This document shows, piece by piece, positions 8,273 to 17,197 of a DNA stretch of 64,000 bases (the first letter of the stretch is position 1; each line of letters starts with the position of its first letter). The notes under the pieces are model-generated. The model was not told the origin of the DNA. It made no database searches and saw only the letters and a list, made by a program, of their open reading frames with translations. The stretch is from Amycolatopsis vancoresmycina. GTDB lineage: Bacteria > Actinomycetota > Actinomycetes > Mycobacteriales > Pseudonocardiaceae. The stretch spans positions 1,216,406-1,280,405 of the forward strand of contig NZ_JNYY01000001.1 in assembly GCF_000716785.1 (NCBI RefSeq), in the 5' to 3' direction. The position numbers and the translations under genes were made by a program.

Positions 8273-10891
8273 ATGCAACACGAACCGGTGACGCCCAAGC
8301 CAGGTCCTTTCGTCCCGATACAGCTGCCTGCCCGCTCCCGGGCTTTTTCCGGGCGGGAAGCGCAACTTGCCTCGTTGGACAGGCAATCGGCCGGCGGTAG
8401 CCCTGACTGGCCGATCGTGGTGATCACCGGCATGCCGGGCGTCGGCAAGACACTGCTGGCCATCGAATGGGCGTGGCGGCGAATTGATCGGTTTCCCGAC
8501 GGAGTGTTGTACGCCAATCTAAGAGGTTACTCGCCCGGCGAGCCGTTGCCGCCCGGCACTGTCCTACGTGGGTTTCTCGACGCCTTGGGCACGGCCCCGA
8601 ATCGGGTCCCGGAGGACCCCGGCGGCCAAGCACGCCTGTATCGGTCCCTGATCGCGGACAAGCGGATGCTGATCATCCTGGACGACGCAGGAGACTCCAG
8701 TCAGGTCATGCCGCTGCTGCCGGGAACCGCCTCGTGCACCGTCATGGTGACCAGTCGCGGGTTCCTCCCCGAACTGACCGCCCGCTACGGTGGGAGCCGG
8801 CTGAAACTGGACACGCTCCCGGAGCCGGAATCGCGGTCCTTGCTGGCACACCTTGTCGGAGCCGAGCGTGCCGCGGCCGAGCCGGGGGCAATCGACGAAC
8901 TCGTCCGCGCAGGCGCCGGGCTCCCGCTGGCCCTGACGCTTCTCGGCGGACGGGCACAAGCACACCCTCAACTGGCACTGGCCGACATCGCCGCCCAGAT
9001 TCGCACTGCCGTCCTCGAATTCGACGACCTGGACCCGGATACGAGCCTGTATTCGGTGTTGTCCTGGTCCTACCGAGCCCTTCCCGACGACGTCGCACGC
9101 CCCTTCCGGCTGATGAGCCTGGCGCCCGGACCGGACTTCGGGTTGAACGCCGCTGCCACCCTGAACCACCGGAGCATCGACGAAACCCGCCGCGCTCTGG
9201 CGGCTCTGGAAGGTGCCCATCTCGTCGAACGCCGGACGCCCGATCGGTACGCGTTGCACGATTTGGTTCGCACCTACGCCCTCGAGCTCGTCCGTTCGGT
9301 CGACGGCGAGGCCGATCAGTCGGACGCGCGGGACAGGGTGATCGATTTCTACCTGCACACGGCGAAAGACGCGAACCAGCAGCTGTCGCAGCGCAAAAAC
9401 CGCCTGGAACTCGGTCAACTCGTGCCCGGAGCCATTCCCCTCACCCCGGCGGACGCGGCCGAGGCACTGACGTGGTTCGACACCGAGCACATCTGCTTGC
9501 TCGCGGTGCAACGGATGGCCGCCACCTCGGGCCGGTACAACGCAGTCTGGCAGCTGGCCGTCGCCATGGACACTTACCTCCGGCGCAAGGGCAGCCTGGA
9601 CGACCGGCTCGCAAGCTGGCGGACGGCGCTCGCGGCAGCCGAGCACCTCGGCGACCCGGCTCCGCTCGTCCTCGCCCTCCGCCGGCTCGGCGATGCCTGT
9701 TCCCGCGCCGGGCAGCACACCGAAGCTCTCGATCTCGCGCAGCGATGCCTCGGGCTGGCCGATCCGGCCGCGGCCGCCGACCAAGCCGAAACCCACCGGA
9801 CGCTGGCCATGATCCTCGAACGCCAAGGTGACCGCGAACGAGCTCTCGACCACGCCCTTCAGGCTCTCGACCGCGTCCGCTCTCTGGGTGACGGCCTCGC
9901 CGAAGCGGAGGTCCTCAACGCCGTCGCCCGATACGCCGCCCAGCTCGGCCATTTCGACCAAGCTCTCGACCACTGCAGAGCGGCACAGGAGTTGCACCGC
10001 TACCACCCCGACCGCGCCGGCGAGGCCGATACGCTGGACACCCTGGGCTACCTCGCCCACCACTCAGGCGAATATTCCCAAGCCCTCACGCTCTACCGCG
10101 AAGCTCTGCAACTGCGCCGCGACCTGCATGACCACTACCAAGTCGCCGACACCCTGCGCAACCTCGGCGAAATCCACGCCGGCGTCGGTGACTACCACAC
10201 GGCCCGGCGGTACTGGACCGAGGCCCTCAAGCTCTTCACCGACCAAGGCCGGGCGGCCGAGGCCGACGACACGCAACGCCAGGTCGAAGCCCTCCACCAC
10301 TCCGCGCCGGGCGACGCAGAAGAAGAGGTCACGGTCCACACGTCCGGCGACGACGGCCAGCAGGTCCGGGACGCCCTGGTCGATCTGTTGCAAGTCGCCG
10401 GATTCGACGTCATTTCGGGCGACGTACCCCAGCACGGGTCTTGGTTCCAACGCCTGTTCGTCACGCAGAAGAATTCCCGAGGCGGGGAAGAGCTGGGCCG
10501 GCTGGTGGCGGCCGCGGTGGCCAACCACCTGGGCGGCACGGTGAACGGCTCAGTGGTCCAAGGTCGCGACATCCACCTCAACCACAACACCGCAGGCGCC
10601 GGGCCCAGCGAACAAGAAGCCAACGCGATCGCCCGGTTGCTCGAAGCGTGCCAAGCCCAGGACGAGGTCGCCGTCTGCACCAGTTCGTTCGTGCTCGTCA
10701 AGGTCGACGGCCGGATCACCTGCTGGGTGCCCACCACCGAGGCCATGCGCGTCCTGCGCGCCAACCCGCACCTGTTGCACTCACCCAGGGAGCTGTTCTC
10801 CACGCTTTCGCGGCTTCCGGAAAGCATCACCGGTAACCGATCTCACGCTGGTCAGCCGCCCACGACCGCGCACGGCGACTTCCCCGCATAG
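8273..10891 (+). CDS. NB-ARC/TPR STAND-type protein with extra C-terminal domain
   Basis: An 872-residue STAND-class signalling ATPase starting at ATG 8273 after GGGAGGGAG. The Walker A motif GMPGVGKT is at about residues 53-60, a Walker B-like LIILDDAG follows, then the NB-ARC sensor and winged-helix region (ALHDLVRTYALELV). At least five TPR-like repeats follow, with motifs such as EALDLAQRCLGLAD, QALTLYREALQL and TARRYWTEALKLF (about 470-690). Unlike an AfsR-type regulator it has no DNA-binding domain at the N-terminus. Beyond the TPRs is a further region of about 180 residues, with a VRDALVDLLQVAGFDVI...GSWFQRLF block and a GTVNGSVVQGRDIH motif. In related actinobacterial proteins I recall similar segments near effector or adaptor domains. 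It may be a sensor or defence-type protein; the ligand and output are unknown. It is convergent with the kinase gene. Confidence 0.85.
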   Translation: MQHEPVTPKPGPFVPIQLPARSRAFSGREAQLASLDRQSAGGSPDWPIVVITGMPGVGKTLLAIEWAWRRIDRFPDGVLYANLRGYSPGEPLPPGTVLRGFLDALGTAPNRVPEDPGGQARLYRSLIADKRMLIILDDAGDSSQVMPLLPGTASCTVMVTSRGFLPELTARYGGSRLKLDTLPEPESRSLLAHLVGAERAAAEPGAIDELVRAGAGLPLALTLLGGRAQAHPQLALADIAAQIRTAVLEFDDLDPDTSLYSVLSWSYRALPDDVARPFRLMSLAPGPDFGLNAAATLNHRSIDETRRALAALEGAHLVERRTPDRYALHDLVRTYALELVRSVDGEADQSDARDRVIDFYLHTAKDANQQLSQRKNRLELGQLVPGAIPLTPADAAEALTWFDTEHICLLAVQRMAATSGRYNAVWQLAVAMDTYLRRKGSLDDRLASWRTALAAAEHLGDPAPLVLALRRLGDACSRAGQHTEALDLAQRCLGLADPAAAADQAETHRTLAMILERQGDRERALDHALQALDRVRSLGDGLAEAEVLNAVARYAAQLGHFDQALDHCRAAQELHRYHPDRAGEADTLDTLGYLAHHSGEYSQALTLYREALQLRRDLHDHYQVADTLRNLGEIHAGVGDYHTARRYWTEALKLFTDQGRAAEADDTQRQVEALHHSAPGDAEEEVTVHTSGDDGQQVRDALVDLLQVAGFDVISGDVPQHGSWFQRLFVTQKNSRGGEELGRLVAAAVANHLGGTVNGSVVQGRDIHLNHNTAGAGPSEQEANAIARLLEACQAQDEVAVCTSSFVLVKVDGRITCWVPTTEAMRVLRANPHLLHSPRELFSTLSRLPESITGNRSHAGQPPTTAHGDFPA

Positions 10892-10967
10892 CGGGCCGGG
10901 CCGAGTTGTCGCCGGCTCAGCTGCGCTTCGGGCTGCGGTTCCGGAGGTTGGCGATGGCCCTCCGCGG

Positions 10968-12158
10968 TCACCGCTTCCCCGGTGTCCCTGCCGGTCCCGC
11001 GGCCTTCCCCGCGTTCGGGCGCGGATCGCCCCGCTTCGCCGGGCCGCCGCCGGGCGGCAGCGGATCGGCACCCGGCTTCGCCGATCCGGGCTTCGCGTGG
11101 CCCGCGTCGGCCGAGCCCGCCGGCGCGGCGGCTCGCGAGGTGGCCACCACGACTGCCGATGCGGGGGCCAGTGTGACCGAACGAGGAACCACGATGGAGC
11201 TGGTCGGCGGAGCCGCCGCGGGCAGCGGCGCCGGCGTGGTCCCGGGAGCGGCCGGCCTGGTGAGTACCGCTGCGAGCACCGCCGCCGCGGCCACGGTCAC
11301 CAAGCCGCCGGCCGCAGCCACCACGCGCCGCCGTCCGGGCGCCGGCGCGGCGGGTCGCACCGCCGTGGCCGGAAGTCCGCTCAGCAGCCGCGAAACCTCC
11401 TCGGCACTCGGGCGGTCTGCGGGTTCGCGGGCTGTCATCCGGGTCAGCGCCTCGGCGAGCGGGTCAGGTGTGCCGTCGGGAACGCGCGGCGCCCGGTGCA
11501 GCCGGGCCGTCGCCGACTCCGCCAGGGTGCCGGGGAACTCGAGCCGCGCGGTCAGGCACTCCAGCAGGATCAGACCGAGGGCGTAGATGTCGGCCGGTGG
11601 CCCGGCCGGCTCCCCCAGGATCTGCTCCGGTGCCAGGTAGGCGGCCGTACCGGTGACCAGGCCGGTGCCGGTGATCCGGGTGGAGTCCAGCTCGTGCGCG
11701 ATGCCGAAGTCGGTGATCACCGGGCCGCCGGGCCCGAGCAGGACGTTCGCCGGCTTCAGGTCGCGGTGCACGATCTGCCGGGCGTGGACGTGGGCCAGCG
11801 CGTCCGCCAGCCGCATCGCCAGCTCGGTCACTTCCGCCGCGGTGAACGGTCCGGCGCACAGCCGCTCGGCGAGGTTCTCCCCGTCGACCAGCTGCATCAC
11901 CAGGTACGGCCGGTCGCCCTCGGTGCCGTTGTCGAACAACGCGACGACCCCGGTGTGCCGGACACTGGCCAGCGACCTTCTCTCCCGCGCCCGGCGCTGC
12001 TGCTCCACGGCCGGCACGTTGCCGTCGTAGACCTTGACGGCTACCTCGCGCCCGAGCTCCCGGTCGAGGGCGCGGTAGACCCCGGCGGTTGCTCCCCGGC
12101 CGATCAGCGCCCCGGTCTCGTACCTCCCGGCGATCACGTCCGGCAGCTCGTTCGTCAT
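10968..12158 (-). CDS. Membrane-anchored Ser/Thr protein kinase (PknB-like)
   Basis: A bacterial Hanks-type kinase. From the ATG at 12158 (MTNELPDVIAGRY) the glycine loop GRGATAGV is at about 20-27, the ATP lysine is in VAVKVY (about 42), the catalytic loop HRDLKPANVLL at 131-141, and DFG at 150-152. GTAAYLAPEQ follows as the activation/P+1 segment. After the kinase domain comes a single membrane span (VVAAAGGLVTVAAAAVLAAVL) and a Pro/Ala/Lys-rich outer tail without PASTA repeats. Starts at 12174 and 12206 are possible in the same frame, but would only add residues ahead of the usual kinase N-terminus. A 20-bp element that also precedes the LuxR-type gene lies just upstream (12246-12265). All catalytic residues are present. 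Confidence 0.9.
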   Translation of the reverse strand: MTNELPDVIAGRYETGALIGRGATAGVYRALDRELGREVAVKVYDGNVPAVEQQRRARERRSLASVRHTGVVALFDNGTEGDRPYLVMQLVDGENLAERLCAGPFTAAEVTELAMRLADALAHVHARQIVHRDLKPANVLLGPGGPVITDFGIAHELDSTRITGTGLVTGTAAYLAPEQILGEPAGPPADIYALGLILLECLTARLEFPGTLAESATARLHRAPRVPDGTPDPLAEALTRMTAREPADRPSAEEVSRLLSGLPATAVRPAAPAPGRRRVVAAAGGLVTVAAAAVLAAVLTRPAAPGTTPAPLPAAAPPTSSIVVPRSVTLAPASAVVVATSRAAAPAGSADAGHAKPGSAKPGADPLPPGGGPAKRGDPRPNAGKAAGPAGTPGKR

Positions 12159-12245
12159 CGGGCAGGCCCCCATCCGGCTCGGCGTCTTCCCTCCGGTACC
12201 CGCCACGAAGGCCCCCGCAAACGCGGGTTCGGTCCCTGACCGCGT

Positions 12246-12265
12246 TACGTGTTTTCCCCGACGCG
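12246..12265 (-). promoter_or_regulatory. Copy 1 of a 20-bp conserved upstream element
   Basis: The top strand reads tacgtgttttccccgacgcg, found again exactly at 14706-14725. Read on the bottom strand, it lies upstream of the kinase gene, 88 bases from the ATG at 12158. It could be a promoter core or a regulator site. Confidence 0.5.
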
Positions 12266-12294
12266 CCTGCCGCCGACCACGCCGGATCCGATGG

Positions 12295-14601
12295 TCACCG
12301 CAGCCCGGTGCCAGGTGCCGTCCGGGTGACGAGCCGCTCGTTCACCCAGACGGCGACCTGTGTCCGATTCGCGAAGTCCAGTTTGTTCAGGATGTGCTGG
12401 AGGTGGGTTTCCGCGGTCCGCTGGGCGATGACCAGGCGGACGGCGATCTCGCGGTTGCTCAGCCCGATCGCCACCAGCCTGGCGATCTCCGACTCGCGCC
12501 GGGTCAGCGGCGGCAGCACCGCGTCCGCGGCAGGCTCCTCGGGCCTCGCCGGCACCGGTGTCGCGAGGAGGTCGTGCGGGTTCCGCCTGCGCCCCTCGGC
12601 GAACGCCTCCTCGAACCGCGCGTCGCCGAGTGCGCCGCGAGTGGCCGCGAGCAGCTCCCGGTGGGCCAGCGACACGGCGATGTCCGGCTCCGCCCCACAC
12701 CGGTCCCACAACGTCGCCGCGGTGCCGAACAACCTCGCCGCGGCCGGCCAGTCTCCGCGTTTGGCCGACGCCCACGCCAGCCCGTCCACCCGGTACGCGG
12801 CCGACAGCACGTCGGGCACCCGCAGGTCGATCCGCAGCGCGTCGCGCATCGCGCGTTCCCCGGTACCGAGGTCACCGCCGAAGAAGATCTCGACCGTGCC
12901 CAACCCGAACAGGGCCATCGACCGGTACCACTCGTCGCGCGCCGCTTCGCACAGCTGCACCATTTCCGCGAGCAGCCGCCGGGCACCGGCGAGGTCGCGG
13001 CGGAACGCCGTGGCCACCGCCGCGATGAACATCGGGTGCAGCTGCTGGCGGACGGCGCCCCGAGCGCCGAAGATCCGCACGGCTTCGGCGGCGTTCTCCA
13101 GCGCGTGCGGCTCGACCGCGAGCAAGGCCACGAAGGCCCGCACGTGGCAGATGGCGGGTACCGCGTCGTCGTCGCCGATGGTCTCGGCGAGCGCCAGCCG
13201 TTGCCGGGCGCCGTCCAGGTCGGAGTGGAGAGCGGCGCACAGGGCCGCCCGGGCCTGCGCCGTCGCCCACCCAGGGGTGCCTTCGCCGGCGAGGGCGAGC
13301 GCCCGGTCGAGCCACTCCCGGATCTCCCCCGCGGCGCCCCGGGCTATCCAGTACTCGATCACGCCGCTCGCCATCCGCAGCGCGACCACGGCCTCGCCGG
13401 GTTCGCGCAGGGACCAGGTCAGTGCGGCGCGGACGTCCGCGTGCCGGTCGGACAAGCGGGCGAACCAGTCCTCGCGCCGGGGGCCGAACCATTCGGCGTC
13501 GGCCTGCTCGAGCAGCCGGGCGTGGTGGTCGCGGTGCCGCCGGGCCACCACGCCGGCGGCCCCGGTGGCGACCAGCCGTTCCTGACCGAACTCCCGCAGG
13601 GCCTCCAGCATCCGGTACCGGACGCCGGTCGCGCCGTCGACGCGCAGCAGCACCGACTTGTCGACCAGGCCGTCGATGGCGTCCAGCACCGCGAACCCGG
13701 CGAGCCCCGGGACCGCGCAGACGTCCTCGGCGGCCGCCAGGTCGAACGCACCCGCGAACACCGAGCAGCACTCCCACGCGGCGCGTTCGACACCCGTGCA
13801 CAGCGCGTGGCTCCCGTCGATGGTCGCGCGCAAGCTGCGGTGGCGCTCGGGCAGCGACCTCGCACCGGTGGTCAGCAGCGCGAGGCTGTCGCTCATCCGG
13901 TCGGCGATCTGGCCGGGTGAGAGCGCGCGGATGCGCGCCGCGGCCAGCTCGACGGCCAGCGGCAGGCCCTCGAGCTGCCGGCACAACCGAACCACGGCCG
14001 CCACGTCCTCCCCGGCAAGCCGGAACGACGGCAGCACCTCGGCCGCCCGGTCGGTGAACAGCCGCACCGCGTCGTAGGCGATGGCGTCCTCGACGGTCCG
14101 CGCACTCGACGGCGGCACGGCCAAGGGCGCGATCGGCACGACCCGCTCGCCCGCGACCCCCAGCGAACACCGGCTGGTCGCCAGGATCACCAGGTCCGGG
14201 CACGCTCGCAGCAGCTCGGCGGCCAATTCGGCGCAGTCGGCGGCGAGGTGTTCGCAGTTGTCCAGCACCACGAGCACTCGCCGGTCGCGCAGGTGGGCCA
14301 GCAGGGCGTCCCGGGCGGTCCGGGCGGGCGTGTCGTGCAGGCCGAGGCCGTCAGCGAGCGTGCGGGTGACCATGCTGCCCTCGTGCAGCCCGGCGAGGCC
14401 GGCCACGGCCACGCCGCCGGGGAACACCCGGGTCATCGAGCTGGCGACCCGGCCGGCGAGCCGCGTCTTGCCCACGCCGCCGGGGCCGGTCAGCGTGACC
14501 AGGCGCGCCTCGCCGAGGAGGCGCCGCAGCCGGGCTTCGTCCTCGGCGCGGCCCACGTAGCTCGTGAGGTCCCGTCGCGCGCTCACGCCGTTTTCGTCCA
14601 T
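12295..14601 (-). CDS. LuxR-family regulator with N-terminal ATPase domain
   Basis: A 768-residue transcriptional regulator of the ATPase-TPR-LuxR class. The start is ATG 14601 (MDENGVSARRDLTSYVGR); the open frame continues upstream only as Arg/Ala-rich non-coding sequence. Walker A GPGGVGKT is at about 39-46 and a Walker B-like RVLVVLDNCEHL follows. The NB-ARC-like ATPase runs to about 330, then a helical/TPR region, and a GerE/LuxR helix-turn-helix at about 700-760 (LTRRESEIARLVAIGLSNREIAVRLV and HLQHILNKL). Members usually act as pathway-specific activators using nucleotide binding as a switch. The gene shares a 20-bp upstream element with the neighbouring kinase, so the two may belong to one circuit. 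Confidence 0.9.
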   Translation of the reverse strand: MDENGVSARRDLTSYVGRAEDEARLRRLLGEARLVTLTGPGGVGKTRLAGRVASSMTRVFPGGVAVAGLAGLHEGSMVTRTLADGLGLHDTPARTARDALLAHLRDRRVLVVLDNCEHLAADCAELAAELLRACPDLVILATSRCSLGVAGERVVPIAPLAVPPSSARTVEDAIAYDAVRLFTDRAAEVLPSFRLAGEDVAAVVRLCRQLEGLPLAVELAAARIRALSPGQIADRMSDSLALLTTGARSLPERHRSLRATIDGSHALCTGVERAAWECCSVFAGAFDLAAAEDVCAVPGLAGFAVLDAIDGLVDKSVLLRVDGATGVRYRMLEALREFGQERLVATGAAGVVARRHRDHHARLLEQADAEWFGPRREDWFARLSDRHADVRAALTWSLREPGEAVVALRMASGVIEYWIARGAAGEIREWLDRALALAGEGTPGWATAQARAALCAALHSDLDGARQRLALAETIGDDDAVPAICHVRAFVALLAVEPHALENAAEAVRIFGARGAVRQQLHPMFIAAVATAFRRDLAGARRLLAEMVQLCEAARDEWYRSMALFGLGTVEIFFGGDLGTGERAMRDALRIDLRVPDVLSAAYRVDGLAWASAKRGDWPAAARLFGTAATLWDRCGAEPDIAVSLAHRELLAATRGALGDARFEEAFAEGRRRNPHDLLATPVPARPEEPAADAVLPPLTRRESEIARLVAIGLSNREIAVRLVIAQRTAETHLQHILNKLDFANRTQVAVWVNERLVTRTAPGTGLR

Positions 14602-14705
14602 CACCCGCCCTGCTCTCCGGCCCCATCTTGATCGGTCGCGGCACCGGTGTCCATGTGGCCCAGCACGGTGCGCCGATCGGCCCACGGCCGTCCATGCGCC
14701 GCGGA

Positions 14706-14725
14706 TACGTGTTTTCCCCGACGCG
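14706..14725 (-). promoter_or_regulatory. Copy 2 of the 20-bp conserved upstream element
   Basis: An exact copy of the element at 12246-12265. It lies 105 bases upstream of the LuxR-type gene (bottom strand) and 65 bases upstream of the PucR gene (top strand). The orientation relative to the leftward gene is the same as in copy 1. Confidence 0.5.
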
Positions 14726-14789
14726 GCCGGCGGCGCTCCCCGGCCAGACTCGGCGCGCCAGCGATGCCCGCCCGCTCCGGAGGTCGACG

Positions 14790-15869
14790 ATGACCGTCCC
14801 CCAGCCCCTGCCCGATGGCGCCGAGGCGGTGATCGCCCGAGCGGTCGTCGCCGGTATCCGGCACGCCGTCCCCGAGCAGGCCGCGCTGTTCGACGCGGGT
14901 GCCGCAGAGTTCGTGGCCGCGCTGCTGAGGGGCGCCCGGACGGCACCGGCCGGCACCTCCGCGGACGCCTTCCGCCGGGCCGGCGCCGCGGCGGGCAGCG
15001 ACCTCGACCGCCTCTCCCGCGCGTACCAGGCGGGCGGCCGGTGCGCGCTGCCCGTCGTGGCCGAGCTGGGCCGCCGGGCGCACCCGAGCGTCATCACCAC
15101 CGGCGTGGACGCCCTGCTCCGGTGTGTCGACGTGCTCATCCGCCTGTCCACCGATGCCTTCCGGGCCGCACGCACGCTGCCGGCCACCGACCTGCGCCGC
15201 GAACTGCTGCACGAGCTGCTGGCGGGCCGGCCGTGGACCGACCTGGCCGCGCGTGCGAAGTGGAGCCCACCCGAACGGGTGGTGGCCGTGGTCGTGGCGC
15301 CCGGGGCGCGCACCGCACCGTTCGGCGCGGGGCTGCTCGCCGACTTCACCGCCGAGCCACCCTGCCTGCTGCTCCCGGCGAACGCCGACCCGGCCCGCCT
15401 GCTGGGCCCCGGGCCGGCGGCGACCGGACCGGCCGTCCCGCCGGCCGAGGCGGCCACGTCGCTGCGCTGGGCGCGACGGGCGTGGGAGCTGCGAAGCCGT
15501 GGCATCCTGCCCGGCACCGGTGTCCTCCGCTGGGCCGACCACCTGACCACCCACTGGCTGGCTGCCGATGAGCTGCTGACCGGCGCCCTCGCCACGCGCA
15601 GCCTGGAACCGCTGTCCGGGCTGCCCGCGAACCGGCGCGGCAAGCTGGCCGAAACGCTCGGCGCCGTCCTCGACGCCCGCGGCGGCGCACCCGAAGTCGC
15701 AGCCCGCCTGGGCATCCACCCCCAGACGGCACGCCACCGGCTCCACCGGCTGCGCGCCCTCTTCGGCGCCGCCTTGGACGACCCCGGAGAACGGCTGAAC
15801 CTGCGCATCGCGTTGCGCGCCGAGCGAGTGCTGGCCGGCGAGGCCGCCTCGTGCGTACGAAGCGCTTGA
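14790..15869 (+). CDS. PucR-family transcriptional regulator
   Basis: A 359-residue regulator starting at ATG 14790 with CCGGAGG six bases upstream. The N-terminal two thirds are helical and Ala-rich. The C-terminus (about 290-345) carries the PucR-type helix-turn-helix: LAETLGAVLDARGGAPEVAARLGIHPQTARHRLHRLRALFG, with the family's hallmark GIHPQT-R-RL-RL. PucR and CdaR-like proteins control purine, sugar-acid or secondary metabolism genes; the target is unknown here. It is divergent from the ATPase-LuxR gene. The N-terminal RsbR-like region MTVPQPLPDGAEAVI...FRRAG...AYQAG could sense a ligand; this is inferred from similar architectures only. Confidence 0.85.
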   Translation: MTVPQPLPDGAEAVIARAVVAGIRHAVPEQAALFDAGAAEFVAALLRGARTAPAGTSADAFRRAGAAAGSDLDRLSRAYQAGGRCALPVVAELGRRAHPSVITTGVDALLRCVDVLIRLSTDAFRAARTLPATDLRRELLHELLAGRPWTDLAARAKWSPPERVVAVVVAPGARTAPFGAGLLADFTAEPPCLLLPANADPARLLGPGPAATGPAVPPAEAATSLRWARRAWELRSRGILPGTGVLRWADHLTTHWLAADELLTGALATRSLEPLSGLPANRRGKLAETLGAVLDARGGAPEVAARLGIHPQTARHRLHRLRALFGAALDDPGERLNLRIALRAERVLAGEAASCVRSA

Positions 15870-15965
15870 TGGTGGTTGGCTGCGCCGGAGCGTTCCGGAG
15901 CTCCGGCTCGGCAGGTCTCACATCCGCGCCGCGGACCGGGTTTGGGCACTCGACAGCGGAGGCCA

Positions 15966-16340
15966 ATGATCGCCAGGCGTATCGTCGGAAGCGTGGAGAA
16001 GCGCGTCGCGGCGGAGTCGATCGGGCGGGCCCGCGCCGAGACCGAGCGGCTGGCCACGGCGTTGGCGCGGCAACGCGACGACATCGTGGCGGCGTCGCAG
16101 TTCGACAGCGGCGACGACGAACACGACCCCGAAGGCGCGACCATCGCCTTCGAGCGGGCTCAGGTCCAGGCCTTGCTGCGGCAGGCGCAGGACGACCTCG
16201 CGGCCCTCGGGAAGGCCGCCGAACGGGTGGGAGCCGGTGTCTACGAGGTCTGCGAACGCTGTGGCGGTCCGATCGCGGAGGACCGGCTGCTCGCCCTGCC
16301 GGCCACGCGGATCTGCATCGCCTGCGCGAACCGGAGGTGA
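15966..16340 (+). CDS. TraR/DksA-type zinc-finger protein
   Basis: A 124-residue protein with a helical coiled N-terminal region (RARAETERLATALARQRDDI...ALLRQAQDDLAALGKAAERV) and a C-terminal four-cysteine zinc finger, CERCGGPIAEDRLLALP followed by CIAC. That is the arrangement of DksA/TraR family proteins, which bind RNA polymerase near its secondary channel in proteobacteria. In actinobacteria the role is less clear, and many members are small stress-associated proteins. ATG 15966 follows GGAGG at a short spacing; GTG 15993 is an alternative with nine fewer residues. It is convergent with the hydrolase gene at 16411. Confidence 0.85.
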   Translation: MIARRIVGSVEKRVAAESIGRARAETERLATALARQRDDIVAASQFDSGDDEHDPEGATIAFERAQVQALLRQAQDDLAALGKAAERVGAGVYEVCERCGGPIAEDRLLALPATRICIACANRR

Positions 16341-16410
16341 CGGCCCCGACTGTCCGAATTGGACGCGCGGGTGCTCTGTGCCGCACTGACCGTTCTCGGC
16401 GGTCCGGTGC

Positions 16411-17121
16411 TCACCTCTCCGGCTGCGCCAGGAGTGCCTTCGCGACGTCGTCGGCGTGCGTGATGATCGCCTCGTGCGTTCCCGGCACCAGTACCGGCTC
16501 GACGCCGAGCCGGGCGGCCAGGTCCGCGCCGGGGAGGGCGAGCGCCTGGTCGCGCTCGGCGAGGAGGTACGTCATCGGCACGTCGAGGCCCGCGAAACCG
16601 ACCTCGGCGAGGGCGTCGAGCATGTAGGCGCCCGGCTGGGGCACCAGCAGTTCGTGGACGAGCCGCTGCACCTGCTCGGGCTCGTCCTGCATGAGCGACT
16701 CGCGGAACGCGGCGAAGTCCAGCTCGAAGGCGAAGTTCGGCGCCCCCTCGATCGTTGCGCGGACGTAGGCGCCGACCTCCGGCCCCATGGCTTCGGCCAT
16801 CGACTCCCCCGCCCGCGGCACGAACGCGCTGACCATCGCGATGGCGCCCAGCCGCTCGCCCAGCCTCCGGGCGGCACCGGCGATCGGGATGCCACCCCAG
16901 CTGTGACCCACCAGCACGACGTCGGTCAGGTCCCGCCGCTCGACCTCGGCGACCAGGTACGCCACGGCGTCCGCCAACCGCACCTCGCGCGGGTCGTCCC
17001 CCGCCGACATGTCGGGCATCGTCAGGGCGACGGCCCGGTGCCCCGCGCCGGCGATCCGCCGCGCCACCGGGTGCCAGGCCCACCCGCCGTGCCACGCGCC
17101 CGGCACGAAGACGTAGTCCAC
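16411..17121 (-). CDS. Alpha/beta hydrolase (methyl-esterase-like)
   Basis: A small alpha/beta hydrolase of 236 residues. The N-terminus MDYVFVPGAWHGGWAWHPVARRI is the classic oxyanion region of the salicylate/pheophorbide methyl-esterase-like branch. The nucleophile elbow is GHSWGG (about 72-77). The catalytic histidine is in VPGTHEAIITHADDVA near the end, and an acid may lie in LLAERDQALALPG. The start is GTG 17119-17121 behind GGAGGGGG. It is divergent from a TetR gene across a 76-base gap holding a palindrome, so it is very likely the target of that repressor. Confidence 0.88.
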   Translation of the reverse strand: MDYVFVPGAWHGGWAWHPVARRIAGAGHRAVALTMPDMSAGDDPREVRLADAVAYLVAEVERRDLTDVVLVGHSWGGIPIAGAARRLGERLGAIAMVSAFVPRAGESMAEAMGPEVGAYVRATIEGAPNFAFELDFAAFRESLMQDEPEQVQRLVHELLVPQPGAYMLDALAEVGFAGLDVPMTYLLAERDQALALPGADLAARLGVEPVLVPGTHEAIITHADDVAKALLAQPER

Positions 17122-17151
17122 CGAATCCCCCTCCGACTAAAGTGGCCCTTC

Positions 17152-17178
17152 ATTCGCTGGAGTCACACTCCAGTGAAT
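17152..17178. promoter_or_regulatory. Palindromic operator between hydrolase and TetR genes
   Basis: The arms attcgctggagt (17152-17163) and actccagtgaat (17167-17178) match in 11 of 12 positions around a 3-base spacer. The position between two divergent starts fits a TetR operator acting on both promoters. The binding itself is inferred. Confidence 0.65.
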
Positions 17179-17197
17179 CGAGAGCTACGCTACCACG

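Noticed and set aside
8564..10063. Long reverse open frame inside the NB-ARC gene
   Set aside because: It is a shadow of the forward gene, which has Walker motifs and TPR repeats.
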